A program made the position numbers and the translations under genes. Of a stretch of 64,000 nt of DNA, positions 1 through 8,755 are shown one piece after another (the stretch's first letter is position 1; each line of letters begins with the position of its first letter). Origin of the DNA: Geothrix rubra (lineage in GTDB: Bacteria; Acidobacteriota; Holophagae; Holophagales; Holophagaceae); assembly GCF_030268065.1 (NCBI RefSeq), contig NZ_BSDD01000001.1, positions 496,001 through 560,000 of the forward strand. Direction: 5' to 3'. The notes below the pieces were generated by a model. It made no database searches. It was not told the origin of the DNA and saw only the letters and a list, made by a program, of their open reading frames with translations.

Positions 1-877
1 TGGCGCCGGTGTAGCTCACCACCACGCCGACCGTGCCCACCTCCACGATGGTCTTGGGGATCAGCTCCACCGTCGCGAAGAGGCGGTTGATGTAGTAGGT
101 GCCCTCCACCAGCACCTGGTGCTGGCGCCCGCGTTGGCCGCCGGCCGCCAGGAACTTGTCCGCATCCTGGAAGTTGTTGTGGTAGGTCGCAACCTGGTGG
201 GGATCCTCGCCCACGGTGGGCGCGATGATCTCGCCGCTGGCGAGAGAAGGGCCGTCCTGGACCGTGACGATGCCCACCGCATCATCGGCGCCCCGGATGA
301 TGACGGGCCGCCAGCCGCCCCGCTCGGCGATGATGGCGCTCATCTTCTGGAAGGTCTCGAGCTCGCTCCGGTCGAGGGGCAGGTAGTAGAGCTGGTCCTC
401 GGTGAGCACCACGAATTCGGCCAGGTTGATGGCATAGATGCCCTCGCGCAGGATCTGCCGCTGGGGGCCCTTCTGGCCTCCGCCCTGCAGGAAGGCGATC
501 ACGTCCTGGAAGTCGGCGCCGCGCGCGTTGCTGGCCAGGGCCTGGGTGGGAGGCAGGTCCTTGCCGTCGCGGGCGAAGACATAGCCGATCTTGCCCTGGG
601 GGATGGTCACCAGGGGCATCTTGTGGATGCGGTACTGGAAGGGCGTGAGCAGGTGCCAGCCGCCGCGCAGCAGGCTGGGCTGGAAGCCGGCTTCGCCGTT
701 CAGCGCGATCAGGCCGGTCTTGACCGACCCCTTGCCGCTGATGAGCTTCTCGACGATGCCCACGCGGTTGTTGGGGATGTAGCGGATCCACTTGCTGAGG
801 AGGAGCACCGCGAAGGCGGCCAAAAGCAGGAGGAGGAGGGCGAGGCCGGGGTTGCCGGCGAACCGGGTGAGGTCCAT
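1..877 (-). CDS. SPFH/band-7 (flotillin-like) membrane protein, 3' end cut by window
   Basis: The frame is open from an ATG at 877 to the window edge (about 292 codons seen, no stop), so the C-terminus is missing. An N-terminal hydrophobic segment (about residues 11-29, rich in Leu/Ala) is followed by IPNNRVGIVEKLISG and a long region with flotillin/band-7 character, including repeated phrases of the type LxEGxYxIN. Such proteins sit in the inner membrane, oligomerise and scaffold lipid domains or proteases. A GGAG stretch lies just upstream of the ATG. The repeated 'V.EGTYYINRLFATV' phrase late in the visible part fits large flotillin-like proteins with duplicated SPFH subregions. Function is by family only; the partner gene is outside the window. 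Confidence 0.75.
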   Translation of the reverse strand, partial: MDLTRFAGNPGLALLLLLLAAFAVLLLSKWIRYIPNNRVGIVEKLISGKGSVKTGLIALNGEAGFQPSLLRGGWHLLTPFQYRIHKMPLVTIPQGKIGYVFARDGKDLPPTQALASNARGADFQDVIAFLQGGGQKGPQRQILREGIYAINLAEFVVLTEDQLYYLPLDRSELETFQKMSAIIAERGGWRPVIIRGADDAVGIVTVQDGPSLASGEIIAPTVGEDPHQVATYHNNFQDADKFLAAGGQRGRQHQVLVEGTYYINRLFATVELIPKTIVEVGTVGVVVSYTGA

Positions 878-1121
878 GAAGGCTCCAGGGGACGGGATCC
901 GGGAAGGATACCGGAGTCGGGCGCCGTCCCGCCGCTCCGGCCGATCCAGGGGGGGCCGCCAGGCGCCGGGGCCCCGGCCGGTTCCGGTGGGAACGGGCGG
1001 GCGGATCGGCGGGCGGCAAGGATCATCGAAGGCTGTGAACATAGGCTGCCGCCGGGGGCAAGCCGTGACCGGCATCACCATTTCGATCCGGGCCGGGGCG
1101 GGAAGGCCCCATCCTGGGGGC

Positions 1122-1745
1122 ATGGGCGTTTGGTCGGACTGGATCAGGGAGCGGACGGGCACGGTGCTTCTCGTCCTGCCGGGTGTCGCGGCGGGAATGT
1201 GGTGGTGGAACGGCCGGCCCCTGAGCCAGCCCCCGGGCGTGCTCGCCCCGGCGGACCCGGTCCAGGCACCGCCGGACCGGACCGACCCCTGGCGCTTCCG
1301 TGACCACACGCTGACGCCGCTGGCCCGCTTCGAGATCCGGGCCCGCGTGCTCGGCGCCGAGCGCTACCGCTTCGACCGGGCCGCCCAGCTCTCGCCGGTG
1401 GACCTGGCCCTGGGCTGGGGGCTGATGTCGGATACCCGGGTGCTGGATGCCCTCACCATCCGGCAGGGGGAGCGCTGGTACTTCTGGCATGCGGACCAAA
1501 TGCCGGTCTCGCCGGCGGAGATTTCCAGCCACAGCGCCAACATGCACATGATCCCCGCCACCGAGTGGGTGGGCCGCCGCCTCACCCGCGCCCGGCCCGG
1601 CCAGATCGTGCATCTGCAGGGACAGCTGGTGCGGGCGGACGGGCCGGACAACTGGCACTGGGTGAGCAGCCTCAGCCGGACGGATACCGGAGACGGGTCC
1701 TGCGAAGTGGTCTGGGTGGAGCGGGCCGAGCTCTCGGACCATTGA
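1122..1745 (+). CDS. Uncharacterised protein with one N-terminal membrane segment
   Basis: A 207-residue protein. The start is ATG 1122 because a run of G residues lies just upstream and the preceding in-frame sequence reads like non-coding low-complexity Arg/Gly. Residues about 10-25 (TGTVLLVLPGVAAGMWWW) form a membrane anchor or uncleaved signal. The rest is soluble, with the phrases WYFWHADQMPVSPAEI and SHSANMHMIPA, which I recall only as features of unnamed conserved proteins in diverse bacteria. It ends 1 base before the stop of the convergent CoA-transferase gene. No catalytic motif was recognised, so no function is assigned. Confidence 0.7.
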   Translation: MGVWSDWIRERTGTVLLVLPGVAAGMWWWNGRPLSQPPGVLAPADPVQAPPDRTDPWRFRDHTLTPLARFEIRARVLGAERYRFDRAAQLSPVDLALGWGLMSDTRVLDALTIRQGERWYFWHADQMPVSPAEISSHSANMHMIPATEWVGRRLTRARPGQIVHLQGQLVRADGPDNWHWVSSLSRTDTGDGSCEVVWVERAELSDH

Positions 1746-3020
1746 TCAGTCGCAGTTCGCCAGCTCGCACCAGGCCTGCTCCAGCATCTCCCGGTCATCC
1801 GGGTGGGCGATCTCGATGAGGGCCCGGGCCCGCTCGTGGAGCGTCTTGCCGTAGAGGTCGGCGATGCCGTACTCGGTGATCACGAAGTGGACGTGCTGCC
1901 GGGTGGTGACCACCCCGGCCCCGGGCTTCAGGGTGGGGACGATGCGGGACTCCCCCTTCTTGGTGCGGCTGGGCAGGGCGATGATCGGCTTGCCGCCCAC
2001 GGAGAGGGAGGCCCCGCGGATGAAGTCCATCTGGCCTCCGACGCCGGAGATGATGCGGTGACCCACTGAGTCCGCGCAGACCTGGCCGGTGAGGTCGATC
2101 TCCACGGCGCTGTTGATGGCCGTCACCTTGGGGTTCCGGGCGATGATGGTCGGGTTGTTGATGTAGGCGATGTCGAGCATCGCCACCTGAGGGTTGTCGT
2201 CGATGAAGTCGTAGATGCGGCGCGTCCCGGTGACGAAGCCGACCACGATCTTGCCGGGGTGGATCTTCTTCTGGGTGTTGTCGATGGCCCCGCTCTGGAG
2301 GAGCCCCAGCACCCCGTCCGACATGAGCTCCGTGTGGATGCCCAGGTGGCGGTGGTTCGACAGAGCCGACAGCACCGCGTCCGGCACGGCCCCGATGCCC
2401 ATCTGGAGCGTGGCGCCGTCCTCGATGATCTGGGCGGCGTACCGTCCGATGGCGGCCTCCTCCGGCCCGGTGGGCGGCTGCGGGAACTCCGGGATCGGGG
2501 CGTCCACCTCCACCCAGTGGTGGATGCGGCTGATGTGGATGAACCCGTCTCCGTGGACCCGTGGCATGCGGGGGTTCACCTGGGCCACGAGGATGGGGGC
2601 CGTGTCCGCCGCCGCCTTCGCGACGTCGACGCTGGTGCCCAAGGTGCAGAAGCCGTGCTCGTCCGGAGGCGACACGTGGAGGAAGGCCACGTCGAGGGGG
2701 CGGCGGCCGGAGCGGAAGAGGTTGGGGATCTCCGAGAGGAAGCAGGGCAGGTAGTCCACCCGGGCGGTGCCCACGTGGGCGCGCATGTTGTGCCCGACGA
2801 AGAGGTTGGCCACCCGGAAACTGCGGGCGTACTCCGGCCGGGCGTAGCGCACCTCGCCGGTCACATGGATGTGGATGAGCTCCACGTCCCGGAGACGGTC
2901 CGCCTGGGCGACCAGGGCGTCGACCAGGAAGGTGGGGCTGGCGGCGGCGCCGTGGATGAACACCCGCTGGCCGGACTGGACGCAGGCGACGGCTTCGGCG
3001 GGGGAGGCATGCCTTGGCAT
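1746..3020 (-). CDS. Acetyl-CoA hydrolase/4-hydroxybutyrate CoA-transferase family protein
   Basis: This 424-residue enzyme is full length for the family. It moves CoA between short-chain acyl-CoAs and free acids (acetate, butyrate, 4-hydroxybutyrate). Recognised blocks are the GIHTELMSDGVLGL region containing the Glu expected to form the glutamyl-CoA intermediate, GFVTGTRRIYDFID, GVGGQMDFIRGA and the C-terminal FVITEYGIADLYGKT. The ATG at 3020 has AAGAGG upstream. It diverges from the phosphotransacylase-kinase fusion at 3187, which points to a shared role in making or activating short-chain acids. The exact acid cannot be read from sequence; succinyl, acetyl or butyryl donors are all possible. 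Confidence 0.88.
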   Translation of the reverse strand: MPRHASPAEAVACVQSGQRVFIHGAAASPTFLVDALVAQADRLRDVELIHIHVTGEVRYARPEYARSFRVANLFVGHNMRAHVGTARVDYLPCFLSEIPNLFRSGRRPLDVAFLHVSPPDEHGFCTLGTSVDVAKAAADTAPILVAQVNPRMPRVHGDGFIHISRIHHWVEVDAPIPEFPQPPTGPEEAAIGRYAAQIIEDGATLQMGIGAVPDAVLSALSNHRHLGIHTELMSDGVLGLLQSGAIDNTQKKIHPGKIVVGFVTGTRRIYDFIDDNPQVAMLDIAYINNPTIIARNPKVTAINSAVEIDLTGQVCADSVGHRIISGVGGQMDFIRGASLSVGGKPIIALPSRTKKGESRIVPTLKPGAGVVTTRQHVHFVITEYGIADLYGKTLHERARALIEIAHPDDREMLEQAWCELANCD

Positions 3021-3186
3021 AGGATACCTCTTGGTTGGAATATTTGAAATGTAATGCCGGCGGGCTTCCCGCGCGACCTTTTGTGATGGCCATCATCCGC
3101 CGGAGAGGGGGGGCGCCCTGGTAAACTTCCGCCCTGGCTGGCCCGCAGCTCCGCTCCCGGCCGGAGCCCCCGCCCCCCGGAGTCCC

Positions 3187-5394
3187 ATGTTTGACATCGA
3201 AGCCTCCCTCGACAGCCGCCTGCTGGCCGCGCCCCGGAACCGCCCGACGGTGATGTTCCCCGAAGCGCTGGACCCCCGGACCCTGGAGGCCGTGTGCCAC
3301 CTGGGCCGCTTCATCCGGCCGGTGTTCCTGGCCCCGGAGTCCGAGGTCCGGGCCCTGGCGGCGGGCGAGGCCGACCGGCTGGGCCGGGACCGCGTGGAAT
3401 ACACCCTCTCCGAGAGCGCCTTCGTGGATCCCGCCTCCCGGCCCGACCTGCTGGAGGAGTTCGCCGCGGCATGCCTGGCCTTCGCCGAGGCGAAGGGCCG
3501 CCCCATGGACCTGGCGGAATCCCGCCGCCTCGTGGCCGAGCCGGGCCGTTTCGGCATCTGGGCCGTGAAGCAGGGCCATGCGGACATGGTGGTGGGGGGC
3601 GCCACCCATGAGCCCAGGGCCTTCTTCCGGCCCATGGTCGAGCTGCTGACCCAGCGCAGCGTGGCCTGCGAGGCCGGGGTCTTCGTGCTGCCGGACAGCC
3701 ATCCGGATGACGTCTATCCCCACAACATCGTGGTGTTCGGCGACGTGGGCGTGAACGCCACCATGTCGCCCCGCACGCTGGCGGAGGTGGCGGTGGGCAC
3801 CTGCGCCGTGGCCCGGGATCTCATCCCCGAGGACGTGCTCCCCGAGATTCGCTGCGCCATGGTGTCCTACTCCAACCGCGGCAGCGACGAGGGGCCCTCG
3901 CCGGAGCTGGTGCGCCAGGCCGCCGAGCTGGTGCCGGAGATCCTGGCCGAACGGGTCCGCCACGCCGAGCGCTACCGCAGCATCCACATCCGGGGCGAGG
4001 TGAAGGTGAGCGTGGCCCTCTCGCGGCGCTCCGCCGACCTCTACCACGCCGACGGGCTGCCCTGGGAGGGCGGCCCCAACGTGATCGTCTGCCCCAACCT
4101 GGACATGGGGAACCTGCTCTACCACCTCTACGCCACCCGTTTCCCCGAGGCCCGCAAGTTCCCCGTGATGTTCGGCCTCTGGTTCCAGGGCGTGGACCTG
4201 CCCATGGACTGCACGCCCGAGGACATCCGCCTGGCCGTGAAGGCCTCGGTGATGCGCCTCCACGCCTACGGCCAGTGGCAGCGGACGCCGAAGGACACCT
4301 TCTTCCGCCGCCACCGGGTGCTGGTGCTGAATCCCGGCTCCACCTCCACCAAGACCTCGGTCTTCGAGGGCGACGAGGAGCGCTTCACGGAGGAGCTGCA
4401 GCATCCGGCGGAGGACCTGAGGGCCTTCGAGGGCCAGCCCATCACCGCCCAGTTCGCCTTCCGCAAGGAGGCGGTGCTGCGTTTCCTCGCGCAGAAGGGG
4501 CTCGCCCTCGACGACCTCGATGCGGTGTCCGGTCGCGGCGGGCTCCTGCGACCCATCCCCCACGGCACCTGGAACGTCGGAGCGGCCATGCTGGAGGACC
4601 TCAAGGCCGGGGCCCGCGGCGAGCACGCCTCCAACCTCGGGGCGCTCATCGCCGCCGAGCTGGTGGCGGGCACCGGCAAGCCCGCCTACATCGTGGATCC
4701 GGTCGTGGTGGACGAGGCCGAGCCCAAGGTGAAGATCTCCGGCCTGAAGGAGCTGCCGCGCCGGGTGATCAGCCACGCCCTGAACCAGATCGCCACGGCC
4801 CGGCGCTACGCCGAGGAGCACGAGACCTTCTACGAGCGGGTCAACGTGGTGGTGGCCCACATGGGCGGCGGCATCACCGTGGGCGCCCACCGCAAGGGCC
4901 GCTACATCGACGTGAACAACGGCCTGGACGGGGAGGGTCCCTTCTCGCCCCAGCGCACGGGGACCCTGCCGGCTGGGCAGCTCATCGACCTCTGCTTCTC
5001 GGGCAAGTACGCCAAGGCCGAGCTGAAGACCCTCAACAAGGGAAGGGGGGGGCTCATCGACCTGCTGGGCACCTCGGACATGCGTGAGGTGGAGCGGCGC
5101 GTGGCGGAAGGGGATGCCGAGGCCCGGCTGGTCTTCGATGCCATGGCCTACCAGATCGCCAAGGCCATCTCGGCCCTGGTGCCCGCCTTCGACGGCGAAC
5201 CTGTGGACGCCATCCTCCTCACGGGCGGCCTGGCCCGGTCGGAGAGGCTGGTGGGCGAGCTGCGCCGCCTCACGTCGGCCCTGGGCTGTCCCGTGCGGGT
5301 CTACCCCGGCGAGAACGAGATGGCCGCCCTCGCCAAGGGTGCCCTCCGCGTCCTCTCCGGCCGCGAACCCGCCAAGGACTATCCGCCGCAGTAG
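3187..5394 (+). CDS. Fused phosphate acyltransferase (Pta/Ptb-like) - butyrate kinase
   Basis: A 735-residue two-domain protein. Residues about 1-370 resemble phosphate acetyl/butyryltransferases (VVGGATHEPRAFFRP, AMVSYSNRGSDEG, NVIVCPNLDMGNLLYH). Residues about 375-730 are an ASKHA-fold acyl kinase of the butyrate kinase type (VLVLNPGSTSTKTSVF, VSGRGGLLRPIPHGTW, VVAHMGGGITVGAHR, ILLTGGLARS). Together the domains would convert acyl-CoA plus phosphate to acyl phosphate and then to free acid plus ATP in one polypeptide. The link near residue 370 shows no stop or frameshift. The start is ATG 3187. The substrate (butyrate, branched-chain or acetate) is unresolved. A separate Ptb-like gene lies 0.8 kb downstream on the other strand. 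Confidence 0.9.
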   Translation: MFDIEASLDSRLLAAPRNRPTVMFPEALDPRTLEAVCHLGRFIRPVFLAPESEVRALAAGEADRLGRDRVEYTLSESAFVDPASRPDLLEEFAAACLAFAEAKGRPMDLAESRRLVAEPGRFGIWAVKQGHADMVVGGATHEPRAFFRPMVELLTQRSVACEAGVFVLPDSHPDDVYPHNIVVFGDVGVNATMSPRTLAEVAVGTCAVARDLIPEDVLPEIRCAMVSYSNRGSDEGPSPELVRQAAELVPEILAERVRHAERYRSIHIRGEVKVSVALSRRSADLYHADGLPWEGGPNVIVCPNLDMGNLLYHLYATRFPEARKFPVMFGLWFQGVDLPMDCTPEDIRLAVKASVMRLHAYGQWQRTPKDTFFRRHRVLVLNPGSTSTKTSVFEGDEERFTEELQHPAEDLRAFEGQPITAQFAFRKEAVLRFLAQKGLALDDLDAVSGRGGLLRPIPHGTWNVGAAMLEDLKAGARGEHASNLGALIAAELVAGTGKPAYIVDPVVVDEAEPKVKISGLKELPRRVISHALNQIATARRYAEEHETFYERVNVVVAHMGGGITVGAHRKGRYIDVNNGLDGEGPFSPQRTGTLPAGQLIDLCFSGKYAKAELKTLNKGRGGLIDLLGTSDMREVERRVAEGDAEARLVFDAMAYQIAKAISALVPAFDGEPVDAILLTGGLARSERLVGELRRLTSALGCPVRVYPGENEMAALAKGALRVLSGREPAKDYPPQ

Positions 5395-5415
5395 GCGTCC
5401 GGAGACGACCGGTTT

Positions 5416-6129
5416 TCAGTCCTCGTAGAACCGTGCGAACTCGGCGACCGGCGCCCGCTCGGTGACGAGCTGGTTCTCGAGGGCCTCGGGATCGGCATGG
5501 CCGAGGGCCATGCCGCAGACCAGCATCTGGTCGGGGCGGAAGGCCAGCTCATCCGCGATGACCCGATGGAAGGAGGTGAAGGCGGCCTGGGGGCAGGTGT
5601 GCAGGCCCCGGGCCCGGGCGGCGATCATGACGTTCTCCAGGAACATGCCGTAGTCCAGCCAGCTGCCCTGCTGCAGGATGCGGTCGATGCTGAAGATCAG
5701 GCCCACCGGGGCGTCGAAGAAGCGGTAGTTGCGCCCGTGCTGGGTGTGCATCCGTTCCCGGTCGCCCTTCTCGATCCCCAGAAGCCGGTAGAGATCCCAG
5801 CCCACCCTGCGACGCCGCTCGACGTAGGGTGAGGTCCACTCGCGGGGGTAGTACTCGTACTCCCGTTCGTGGCGGGCCAGTTCCTCGGGGTCGTTGTGGA
5901 TCGCGAGAATGCGGTCGGAGAGCCGCTTCAGGGCCGCGCCTGTCAGGACGTGGACCTGCCAGGGCTGGAGGTTGGTGCCGGAAGGCGCACGCGAGGCCAC
6001 GGCCAGGATCTCCTCGACGACCGCACGGGGCACCGGGGTCGGCAGGAAGGCCCGCATGGAGTGGCGGGTGGTGATCGCGGTGTCGACGGCGGCGGTCTCG
6101 GCGGCGCTGGGCGGATCGAACAGGTCCAC
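5416..6129 (-). CDS. Nitroreductase-family FMN oxidoreductase
   Basis: A 237-residue flavoprotein. The family signature is TTRHSMRAFLPTPVP near residue 20 followed by SRAPSGTNLQPWQVHVL, which binds FMN phosphate. Later blocks are QGSWLDYGMFLENVMIAA and LVCGMALGHADPEA, typical of NAD(P)H-dependent nitro/quinone reductases. I chose the GTG at 6129 because AAGGAGT lies 5 bases upstream; an in-frame ATG at 6150 has no ribosome binding site. It is followed on the same strand by nothing and preceded by the Ptb gene, 38 bases away, so the two may be co-transcribed. The electron acceptor is unknown. Confidence 0.88.
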   Translation of the reverse strand: MDLFDPPSAAETAAVDTAITTRHSMRAFLPTPVPRAVVEEILAVASRAPSGTNLQPWQVHVLTGAALKRLSDRILAIHNDPEELARHEREYEYYPREWTSPYVERRRRVGWDLYRLLGIEKGDRERMHTQHGRNYRFFDAPVGLIFSIDRILQQGSWLDYGMFLENVMIAARARGLHTCPQAAFTSFHRVIADELAFRPDQMLVCGMALGHADPEALENQLVTERAPVAEFARFYED

Positions 6130-6167
6130 AGGGACTCCTTCCGTCCCCATTCTGCCCGACCGGGGCC

Positions 6168-7070
6168 TCAGGCCATCAGGGCCGCCAGGGCGATGGAGCT
6201 GAGCTTGGTCCTGGCGGTGTCGCCTCGGCTGCTGAGGACGCAGGGCACCTTCGCCCCGGCCACGACGGCGGCGATCTCGGCGCCGCCCAGCTTGGTGCCG
6301 GCCTTGTAGAAGGTGTTGCCGGCCTCCAGGTTGGGGAAGAGCAGGCAGTCCGCGTCGCCGGCCACGGGCCCGCCCATGCCCTTGATGCGGGCGGATTCGG
6401 GATCGATGGCCCCGTCCAGCGCCATGGGGCCATCCACCAGGGCGCCCTTGATCTGGCCCCGGTCCGCCATCTTGGAGAGCAGCGCCGCTTCGGCGCTGGA
6501 GCGGAGCTTGGGCTGAACCTGCTCGGAGGCCGACAGCACGGCCACCTTGGGCGTCTCGACGCCGAGGGCCTTCGCCGTGGCCACCAGGTAGCCCAGGATG
6601 GCCACCTTCTCCTTGAGCTCGGGTTCCGGGATCACGGCCACGTCGCCGGCGACCAGGAGCTTGGGATGGCCCGGGTGCTCCATGACGGTCACGTGGCTGA
6701 GGATGGCGCCGGGATCCAGCAGGCCCTGATCCTTGTTCAGGATGGCCTTCATGTACTTCTCCGTGCTGAGCAGGCCCTTCATCAGCAGGTCGGCCTCGCC
6801 GAAGCGGACCATGGCCACGGCCTTGGCGGCGGCCTCCGTGTCCGTGGGGGCGTGGACCATGCGGTACCGTTCCCTGGGCAGGCCCAGGTCCTGGAGCACC
6901 TGGTTCATCACCGGCTCGTCCCCCACCAGGATGGCCTCCACCAGGCCCGCCTCCACCGCGGCGTTCACGGCCTCCAGGGTGTGGGCGTCGTTGGCCCAGG
7001 CCACCACCAGGCGCTTGCGGGGCCGGTCCTTCACGGCATGGAGGAGCTCGTCGAGGCTGTTGATCCGCAT
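6168..7070 (-). CDS. ptb: Phosphate butyryltransferase
   Basis: This 300-residue protein matches Ptb in length and motifs. It exchanges CoA for phosphate on butyryl-CoA or related acyl-CoAs. Visible blocks are AILVGDEPVMNQ, DLLMKGLLSTEKYMKAIL, SHVTVMEHPGHPKLL, ADCLLFPNLEAGNTFYKAG and a Ser/Thr-rich C-terminal loop (SSRGDTARTKLSSIALA). With the fused kinase at 3187 it would complete an acyl-CoA to acid route with ATP formation. It also means that two phosphotransacylase-type domains lie within 4 kb. Phosphate acetyltransferase activity cannot be excluded, but the sequence reads closer to Ptb. Confidence 0.9.
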   Translation of the reverse strand: MRINSLDELLHAVKDRPRKRLVVAWANDAHTLEAVNAAVEAGLVEAILVGDEPVMNQVLQDLGLPRERYRMVHAPTDTEAAAKAVAMVRFGEADLLMKGLLSTEKYMKAILNKDQGLLDPGAILSHVTVMEHPGHPKLLVAGDVAVIPEPELKEKVAILGYLVATAKALGVETPKVAVLSASEQVQPKLRSSAEAALLSKMADRGQIKGALVDGPMALDGAIDPESARIKGMGGPVAGDADCLLFPNLEAGNTFYKAGTKLGGAEIAAVVAGAKVPCVLSSRGDTARTKLSSIALAALMA

Positions 7071-7125
7071 GGCTGGAACCTGTCAAAGGGGGCCGGCGTT
7101 CCGGCGGGTCCGCGAGGAAGGTAGC

Positions 7126-7479
7126 ATGGTCCCCATGGCCGTCTCTGTGAGCTTCCGCACGTTCGTCCTGGAGCAGCTGGGCCAGGTCCGCCCCGTCACC
7201 TTCCGGCCCATGTTCGGCGGGCTGACCTTCTTCGCTGACGGGCGGGCTTTCGCCTTGGCCGATGACGACGTCCTCTACTTCAAGGTGGACGACACCAACC
7301 GCCCGGACTTCGAGGCCGCCGGCATGGGGCCCTTCCTGCCCTTCGGGGATCCAGCGAAGCCCATGCAGTACTACGAGCTGCCCGCCGAGCTGCTGGAGGA
7401 TCCCGACGAGCTGGCCCCCTGGATGGCCAAGGCCATCGCCGTGGCCGCCAAGGCCAAGACCAGGGCCCGGCGGAAGTAG
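7126..7479 (+). CDS. TfoX N-terminal domain protein
   Basis: A 117-residue protein consisting only of the TfoX N-terminal domain: VRPVTFRPMFGGLTFFADGRAFALADDDVLYFKVDD, then the P-F-GDPAKPMQYYELPAELLEDPDEL tail. Full TfoX/Sxy proteins, which promote competence in gamma-proteobacteria, also carry a C-terminal domain that is absent here. Stand-alone N-domains are common and uncharacterised. The ATG at 7126 follows AGGAAGG; an in-frame ATG at 7135 is the alternative. It heads a plus-strand run with the GNAT and rsmE genes (gaps of 4 bases and an overlap), suggesting one operon. Confidence 0.85.
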   Translation: MVPMAVSVSFRTFVLEQLGQVRPVTFRPMFGGLTFFADGRAFALADDDVLYFKVDDTNRPDFEAAGMGPFLPFGDPAKPMQYYELPAELLEDPDELAPWMAKAIAVAAKAKTRARRK

Positions 7480-7483
7480 GGTC

Positions 7484-8005
7484 ATGGCGGCCTTCCGCAT
7501 CCGCCCCGCGACCCTCGAGGACGCCCCGATCCTGGCGGACCTGGGCGAACGCACCTTCCGCGAGACCTTCGAGCCCCTCTATGACCCTGCGGACTTCGCA
7601 GCCTTCCTGGCGGAGGCCTACGCCCCGGCGGTCCAGCGGGCGGAGCTGGCGGATCCCCTGCGGCCCGCCCTGGTGCTGGAGGCGGAGGGCGCCCCGGCCG
7701 GCTTCGCCCAGCTCTGGCTGGACCACGGGGAACCCAGCGTGCCGGGCGCCCGGCCTGCAGAGCTGCAGCGCATCTACCTGCTGCGGTCCGCGCAGGGCGG
7801 GGGGCGCGGCGCGGCCCTGCTGGCGGACTGCGAGGACCTGGCCCGGAACCGGGGAGCGGATGTCCTCTGGCTCGGCGTCTGGGAGCACAATGCCCGGGCC
7901 CTGGCCTTCTATGCCCGCTGCGGCTTCCGCGCGGTGGGCGAGCACAGCTTCCGGATCGGGACGCGGCTGGACCGCGACCTCCTCCTGGCGAAGGCGCTGC
8001 CGTGA
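7484..8005 (+). CDS. GNAT-family N-acetyltransferase
   Basis: A 173-residue acetyltransferase. It starts FRIRPATLEDAPILADL and carries the acetyl-CoA pyrophosphate loop as LRSAQGGGRGAALLADCED, then the typical VWEHNARALAFYARCGF helix-strand. It would transfer an acetyl group from acetyl-CoA to an amine (protein, antibiotic or small molecule); the acceptor cannot be inferred. The ATG at 7484 lies 4 bases after the stop of the TfoX-like gene, and its own TGA overlaps the GTG start of rsmE by 4 bases, so it is translationally linked to both. Confidence 0.9.
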   Translation: MAAFRIRPATLEDAPILADLGERTFRETFEPLYDPADFAAFLAEAYAPAVQRAELADPLRPALVLEAEGAPAGFAQLWLDHGEPSVPGARPAELQRIYLLRSAQGGGRGAALLADCEDLARNRGADVLWLGVWEHNARALAFYARCGFRAVGEHSFRIGTRLDRDLLLAKALP

Positions 8006-8712
8006 ACCTCGTCCTGCTCCTGCCGGAGGACCTGGTGGCCCCCGACCGCGCCCGCCTCACCGGGCGGCGCTTGGCCCATGTGCGCGAGGTGCACCGGGCG
8101 GCCGTGGGCGACGACCTGGCCGTGGGCCTGCTGGGCGGGAGGATGGGCCGGGGTCGGGTGCTGCGGCTCGACGACACGGCCCTGGAGCTCTCCCTGGTCC
8201 TCGACCAGGACCCGCCGCCCAAGCTGCCCCTGACCCTGGTGGTGGCCCTGCCGCGGCCCAAGGTGTTGAACCGCGTGGTGGCGGCCAGCGCCAGCCTGGG
8301 CGTGGCGCGGCTGGTGCTCGTGAACGCCTGGAAGGTGGAGAAGGCCTACTGGTCCAGCCCCCGCATGGCGCCCGAGAACCTGCGCGAGCAGCTCCTCCTG
8401 GGCCTGGAGCAGGCCAAGGACACGGTGCTTCCGGAGCTGCGGCTGGCCCGGCTCTTCCGGCCCTTCGTGGAGGACGAGCTGCCGGCCCTGGTGGGCGGCG
8501 GCACGGGCCTGGTGGCCCATCCGGGCTCCGCCCAGCCCTTTCCGGCGGTGCTGGCGGCCCCGCTCACCCTGGCCATCGGCCCGGAGGGCGGCTGGATCGA
8601 CGCCGAGTTCCAGAGCCTGCTCCGGGCAGGCCTCCGCCCGCTGGACCTGGGGCCCCGCATCCTCCGCACGGAGACCGCCCTGGCGGCCCTGGTGGGGCGG
8701 CTGGGGCTCTGA
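8002..8712 (+). CDS. rsmE: 16S rRNA (uracil1498-N3)-methyltransferase RsmE
   Basis: This 236-residue SPOUT methyltransferase matches RsmE in length. It methylates U1498 of 16S rRNA with S-adenosylmethionine. The N-terminal PUA-like domain (LTGRRLAHVREVHRAAVGDDL) is followed by a knotted domain with LTLAIGPEGGWIDAEF and LGPRILRTETALAAL, the two hallmark SAM-binding motifs. The GTG start overlaps the stop of the acetyltransferase gene (GTGA), supporting coupled translation. The usual RsmE Arg in the HRxGAxR-type N-terminal patch is present only in divergent form. Confidence 0.93.
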   Translation: MNLVLLLPEDLVAPDRARLTGRRLAHVREVHRAAVGDDLAVGLLGGRMGRGRVLRLDDTALELSLVLDQDPPPKLPLTLVVALPRPKVLNRVVAASASLGVARLVLVNAWKVEKAYWSSPRMAPENLREQLLLGLEQAKDTVLPELRLARLFRPFVEDELPALVGGGTGLVAHPGSAQPFPAVLAAPLTLAIGPEGGWIDAEFQSLLRAGLRPLDLGPRILRTETALAALVGRLGL

Positions 8713-8755
8713 TATCGTCTTGCGAGGCACAGCCCTTTCCCAGCCTGGAGGTCCC

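Noticed and set aside
878-1121. Possible RNA or gene in the divergent gap
   Set aside because: Only GC-rich sequence with small palindromes; nothing recognisable.
1795-4890. Long minus-strand open frame (over 1000 codons) antisense to the transacylase-kinase gene
   Set aside because: It reads as low-complexity His/Gly/Ala/Val from high-GC antisense codon bias and has no domain; the plus-strand fusion has clear motifs.
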